From Rhexocercosporidium sp. MPI-PUGE-AT-0058 (lineage: Eukaryota; Ascomycota; Leotiomycetes; Helotiales): a stretch of DNA of 64,000 nucleotides. Location of the stretch: NCBI GenBank assembly GCA_020746875.1, contig JAGTJL010000013.1:1488001-1552000 (forward strand). The letters are read 5' to 3'. The notes below the pieces were generated by a model. The model made no database searches. It was given only the letters and a program-made list of their open reading frames with translations, and had not been told where the DNA came from. Within the stretch, counting starts at the first letter, position 1; each line of letters opens with the position of its first letter. The position numbers and the translations under genes were made by a program. This document shows positions 59,058 through 64,000 of this stretch, piece after piece.

Positions 59058-62000
59058 ATGGCGAGCTGCAGTGAAAACGGTGAGCAGCTAGCCGGCGCAG
59101 GAGATTCTTTGTCCCCATCCACAGGATTTGAATTCGACTTCGCTCAGTTCAAGACCGACCTGAATGGCTGTTTGAAGTCAATCAGAAGTTCAGGCTCGTT
59201 AGATATCTTTAGGAGGCTGGAGAACCCACGGGACCCTCGAATCCACTTGAAAATCGGTGGCTCCATCAACCTCCCATTGTCTGACGAGGATATGCAGAAG
59301 GTGATGGCAGCCAGTCGCACAGCGTCACAACGAGAAATAGAGGACCACCAGTTAGACAGAACGTCAGTAAGGTCTGGGAGGTCCCCTTGGGCGACTTTCA
59401 ACTCCAGAACCCTAAATGGGAACGCCATCTTAAAAGAGTTGTCAACAACGCATGTGCCAGTCTGGGGGTGTATATGTCTCGCGACAGCAGAGAACCTAAG
59501 CAGCTGCTTCAAACAAGATCTCCTGTCATCTCTGCAGAGCTCTCTAGCTTGACGCTTCTTGAAGATGGTTCAGCCTTTGAGTCAAATCAGGAGTAAGTGT
59601 CCTCACGCACTTCAAAAGAGACCTCCTTAATTTCCGCAGTTTGGTAAATCCTCCTGGCACATTCGGCAAGCTAGTCATTTTCTTCAACTCAAAGCCTTCA
59701 AGCAGCGACGTGACTGTCACCGATAGTGAGAAAAATACAGTGTTGGACTCACACTTCCTTGCCTGGTAAAACACAAATAACCTGAAACATAACAGCCTAG
59801 GGTTAAGCTTAAGCTAACTTTTTATGCTCAGGTTCTCGGACGGGAGTCATGATTGCAAAGTCCTATTAACTGGTCATAGGATGGTCCTCGAATACAAGCT
59901 TGTTCATACCGAACCAGACTCCACTATACTTGTAGAGAAGAATGAAAATGTCACTCAAACAGACCGACTCCATAGTCTGCTTTCCACGTGGAAGAACAAC
60001 ACCTGGAACGAACGATTCCCACAGGCACTAGGTTATCTGTTTGAACAATACTATCCCGAATTCGAACACAACCAAACCCTGCAAGGCCACGATCACCATG
60101 CTGTCTTTCACCTCAAGCAGATTTGTCAACAATACGGCTTTTCCCTATACGTGGGTCACCTTGAGATGGAAATTGCAGGTGTCTGTATGGAGAGAAATGC
60201 TACGAATGTTGATGATGGAGAGGGGTCCGTGAAAAAACATGCTAGCTTCTACACCTTCAAGGATGAGATATATAGAGCGACATTCTTGAATGCGATACAC
60301 AATCTTGATGGGACCGAAATTGATCAATTGTTAGAGTTTGATGAAGATTTACTTACACAGCATGATCCATTTCAAGGAGTTGATCCAGACGAAGAGGAGG
60401 ATGAAGTTTTCTTTCGCGAGGAGCAAGCAGAAATTAATGGAGATGGAAACGTCTTAATGACGCACTTCTATCGCAGAACGGCAAGTCCGCAATTTTGATC
60501 CTCTCGGTGCTTACTCTAATCATAGGAATGCCAGGTTGCCATAATCATACCCAAAGCCCGCCGGATTGAATTCTTTATCAGTCCTTACCTCGACACGGCA
60601 AGCGAGTCTTACCAATTTTCGGACAGAGGAAGTCGAAAACCAGGCAATGTTGCTTCTTTGATTCAAGAGCTGTCTGACGATCTTTCTCGTAGCCCAGGTG
60701 ATGCTAAGATCTTGAACGGACTTGAGCAAATTTGTACCCTCGTCATCCGCCGATCATTAGAGTTGAAAGCCTCCGAAGACCCGAATCGTAACACTGACAA
60801 CACACCCTTCTTTTCGGAACAAATCAGGATTCGAATTCTTTCGACGTGCGTCGACATCAACAGCAAAGAATTGTTTCTGGAAGCATATGATCTCTGCCCA
60901 GACGAGCTGCCACTTGCGAGCTTTCCAGCCTTTCGAACCATTGGAGTGGCCGTGTTGCGATTCAAATTACATTCGATTCTGTCCAAGTAAGCTTGCCAAA
61001 ATCAAACATGTGAGAATTACAGGCTGATCACGGTGCAGGTTGACCGCCCGATTTGTCGTGCAGAACCCCCATCGGCACCTTTCTGACCGCCTTGACATAA
61101 TACAATCAATTTGGACAGGGGTTAACGAGGAAGCTCTTCGACTGAACCTTCAACTTGACGACATTCACAAGGATTGGATCGGGACTGCAATATACAGTGT
61201 GGTCTCATATAACAAATCGAGCTTACGTACTGAAACGCCGCAGTATGGATATGCCCTGGCCAAATGTTTTAAGATTCTGGCGAGTCTTTCATCTGAAGAC
61301 ACAATCAACAAGTATGCATAGATGGATGTTGAATGAGTCATGCTGATATTGTGCAACAGGCTTCTCCCAATTCTTAAGAACAAAGCCCAAAGTCCTTACG
61401 TCACGCAGGGGTTCATCACATTTTTAGCATCCATTTTCGATGATAGAACTGCTGGAGCGTTGCCCTTGCATCTTTCAAAACGCTTATTCCTTGACATCAT
61501 GCCTGGTTTTGCCAGCGAATTCAGCCTTGAGCCGCCTAGATTGGGAAGTTATCCCGGGGCAGAGACCGAGCTGATGGAAAGCTTCCTGGAAGTGTTCTCC
61601 CGGTGCTACCAGTTTGGGCTCCTCGACGAACTTCACATCATTGCCTTGAGGTTGGTTTCAGAGGTAATGGACGACCACTTTCAAGTTGGTAAATTCGACA
61701 CGTACATCCTACCTCTACTTAAGCGCCTGATGGGTCTTTGCTTAGGGAAAGACATTGCTCTCCCCGACTCGCCATTACAGAGTCTGTCCCAGGGACTCCT
61801 GCCGATTTACATCGATGCCTTCGTTGGAGATGAGCCAGAGCCGCCGACTGACTGGACGCGACCAGAGATATTTACATACTGTAGTTGCCAAGACCACAAG
61901 ACCTTCAACAGCTTTCTGAAAAATCCAGATCAGAAAGTTGGAAGATTCGTCTTCAGTAAGGATCGACGAGACCACATCCAATTTGAAGTAGACAAGACCG

Positions 62001-62347
62001 GATTCTACCAAGATCTTGACCGCACTGGTAGAACTTACGCTTTAATTGTCATAAAGGACCACCAGAAGCACTTTGAAGCGGATCACAAGGCTTGGGAGGA
62101 ACGCAAAGAGATAGCTACAGCCAAAATCAAGGATCTTGCACCAGAGGCGGACCTGAGGATTTTGCTCCAGGATCTTTATGAGTCTGTCACAACAGCCTCC
62201 ATTGCCAGATCTGAGTCAGCAGTTGGCGCCGGTGGATCCCCATTTGTTGCAACTAGAAGTAAGGCACCGAAGAGAAAGACTCCTGACAGGAACGATTACG
62301 GATCCGTCGCGTCAGAAGACGGAGAAGACGGAGAAGACTATTTGTAA
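59058..62347 (+). pseudogene. large 2OG-Fe(II) oxygenase-like protein with one frameshift
   Basis: Six exons: 59058-59592, 59640-59765, 59832-60480, 60526-60986, 61039-61311, 61360-62347. Five introns fit in phase (four GT-AG, one GC-AG at 60481-60525). The family is recognised by a first part with SINLPLSDEDMQKVMAASRTA, VWEVPLGDFQLQNPKWERHL, then PPGTFGKLVIFFNS, HFLAWFSDGSHDCKVLLTGHRMVLEYKL, followed by a long helical C-terminal part and a basic end (KAPKRKTPDRND). In the ATG frame the sequence leaves the conserved frame between about 59361 and 59380 (DRTSV then VWEVPLGD one frame over) and would stop at 59550-59552. One added base makes all phases fit and gives about 1010 residues. The first expected iron ligand His is replaced by Asn (ESNQD). 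It may be a recent pseudogene or contain an assembly indel. Confidence 0.75.
60481..60525 (+). other. GC-AG intron
   Basis: 45-nt intron with GCAAGT donor, CTAAT branch-like site and TAG acceptor. It is needed to join FYRRT to ECQVAIIIPKARRIEFF in frame, the expected family order. Confidence 0.7.
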
Positions 62348-62942
62348 GCACCATCCATATCGATAGTGTCTTCCGATGGTCCAAATGACTGTTGCTCCTG
62401 TATTAACCGTTTTCGCATTTTGTCGCTTGTGCCTTTGCTGGGTACATACCTATGTTGCTTCAGCTGGTTTGGTGTTGGGACGAGGTCCGAGGGGATTGAC
62501 TTGCCGGCGTGTATTCCACGGAAGGGGAAGAACATGATAACGATGGAATAAAAATAAATCGCTCAAGGTTTTGCTATCGAGTCAAATGGTTGCAATAGTC
62601 TATCTCACTTGCGTGACTACCTTGTGTGAAAATTTTGAGGGAGTATTAGCGCGCGGTCATGATGGCTGGCGAGATGGATCCTTACCTGTAATTTGATATT
62701 CCAATTTTTCAAGAAGCCAGCTCTCACAAGCAACGCGAAACTATGTGATAAAGATGAGCATTCTGGGCCTCTAATCTGTGAGTGTTCCGAAGCTCAGGCC
62801 AACAATATTCCGTTTCAAAATCAGCTGATCGGACGTGTCACTTTCGCGAGGTGGCTCGGAACACCGCGTCTCTCGCATTTCATCAACCAACGGCCAGAGG
62901 CTGTAAAGTCCGCTGTGTCGTGGCAACACATAGATCTCAGAC
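62348..62942. other. intergenic between tandem paralogs
   Basis: 3' flank of the first and promoter of the second oxygenase-like gene. No gene-like frame or repeat. Confidence 0.5.
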
Positions 62943-64000
62943 ATGTCCAAACAAGCAGCTCCGAACCTCCGCGAGGGCCTTCTCGAATGCCTCTCCAACA
63001 TCGAACCCAGCGGTTCTTCTCAGCCATTCGCGGTCTTCGACACCCTTCAGAACCCCATCAATCCGGGCGTCAGCTTTACTGGTGGCCCTAAACTCGGATT
63101 CATTGGACTACCTCTATCAGATGGAGATGCTGAAGTTGTGAGAGCTGCTGGAATACCACTGTCCGCCACGGGCAAGAGCAATGATGATGGCGGAGTACTT
63201 ACAAGCACCCCGCCAGGTATCTGGGAGGTACCGGCGAATATGTTCGAGCTCAGAAATCCAGCATGGGCGCCTTTTCTTCAGGGAATTGTGAACGAAGTGG
63301 CTGCTGGCTTAGGTGTTGATGCTACAGGAACCGCTGTTTCTGCACGGCTGTCTAAGCTCTGTCTTTATGATGAAGGTGCTATGCTTGAGCCTTTGCAGGA
63401 GTAAGTGGCTATTGAACCTCTTCAGAATAATTATTGATTCAAACAGTTCTCGCCAAACATCAACAGTCCCGGGAATGTTCGGGACCCTAGTCATCGCGCT
63501 GCCGTCGCGCCATGAAGGTGGCGATGCGCTGGTCACTAATGCTAGCGAGTCAGAGATCAAGGCGTACAGTACAGCTGCGACTTCTAGTTTTGATTCATCA
63601 TTTATGGCTTGGTATGTTTTTCGATCCAACGATACTGTGAATAGAGGTTAATCTGTTGTCGAGGTTCCACGATGCCACGCACGCACTCAAACCTGTGACT
63701 GCTGGTCGACGACTTACGTTGACGTACTGCCTTTTTCATGAGAATCTTGGGCCGGATGTCTTGGCGGCTAGTTCGAATAAGACGACTGGAAAACTGGATA
63801 TGTTGTTCTCGTCCTGGAAGAGCAATGCCGGAAGCGAAGTCAGCTACTTAGGCTATCTGCTCACGGAGAAATATCACGGAAAATCCGAGCTGTCTTATGA
63901 TGTGCTAGAGGGGGTCGACCAAGAAGTCGTCAAGTACCTTCGAGATGCAGGTAGCCAACATGGGGTTTGCATATATCTGGCCAACTTATCGCGATGGATT
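62943..64000 (+). CDS. 2OG-Fe(II) oxygenase-like protein, partial (3' end beyond window)
   Basis: Exons 62943-63400, 63447-63611 and 63664 to the window end, introns 46 and 52 nt (GT-AG, phase 2 each), 320 residues seen. It is a paralog of the gene at 59058: GFIGLPLSDGDAEVVRAAG, WEVPANMFELRNPAWAPFL, VPGMFGTLVIALPSRHEGGD and AWFHDATHALKPVTAGRRLTLTYCL correspond block by block, and intron positions match (both split GA|T and TG|G codons). In functional members the block before PGMFGTL usually reads as H-x-D, providing two iron ligands; here it is L-Q-D, so one ligand seems missing, while the later His (ATHAL) and Arg are kept. The two genes form a head-to-tail tandem pair. Substrate and activity unknown. 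Confidence 0.75.

Overview
The window is chromosomal DNA of a filamentous ascomycete, most likely a Leotiomycete (Helotiales-like). Evidence: short spliceosomal introns (about 44-180 nt) with GTAAGT/GTATGT donors and CTAAC/CTGAC branch sites, Zn2Cys6 and MFS genes, and many copies of the fungal 2EXR (LPxEIRxxIW) family. The Leotiomycete placement is an inference. No viral, bacterial, CRISPR, rRNA or convincing tRNA feature was seen. Gene models below are built by hand from reading frame, splice consensus and phase; exon coordinates are in the evidence text.

Layout. 1-5.7 kb: three 2EXR-family loci on the plus strand, the third broken. 5.7-9 kb: long gene-poor stretch. 9-10.9 kb: a Zn2Cys6 transcription factor (minus). 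11.8-18.4 kb: one five-exon minus-strand gene of about 2131 residues, with repeated alpha/beta-like modules, an array of zinc fingers, coiled coils and an AT-hook; I do not recognise it and it is the best candidate for undescribed biology here. 19.9-24.0 kb: a secreted berberine-bridge-type FAD oxidase with a one-base frameshift, convergent with a purine nucleoside permease-type secreted protein. 27-29.2 kb: an IKS1-like Ser/Thr kinase. 30.1-32.4 kb: a convergent pair of LPPEIR-motif proteins. 33-34.1 kb: decayed coding remnants. 34.7-36.5 kb: a DHA1-type MFS exporter. 37.5-39.1 kb: COX10 (heme A synthesis). 39.8-40.9 kb: a Myb/SANT protein. 43.9-46 kb: a sugar transporter preceded by an unusually long (2.9 kb) intergenic region. 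46.4-46.8 kb: an unidentified pseudogene. 47.9-52.2 kb: two 2EXR proteins, the second carrying tandem ubiquitin-interacting-motif-like helices. 53-56 kb: a cell-surface protein with an ice-binding-like (DUF3494) head, a Ser/Thr/Arg repeat stalk, Cys modules on symmetric exons and a GPI-type tail. 58.1-58.6 kb: a small 2EXR-like C-terminal gene. 59-64 kb: two tandem paralogs of a large fungal 2OG-Fe(II)-oxygenase-like family, the first with a frameshift and the second cut by the window end.

How the genes relate. The window is not a biosynthetic cluster. Conserved housekeeping genes (COX10, IKS1-like kinase, transporters) are interspersed with fast-evolving, duplicated and decaying families (2EXR, 2OG-oxygenase-like, secreted proteins). 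Single-base frameshifts in two otherwise intact genes suggest either recent gene loss or indel errors in the assembly.
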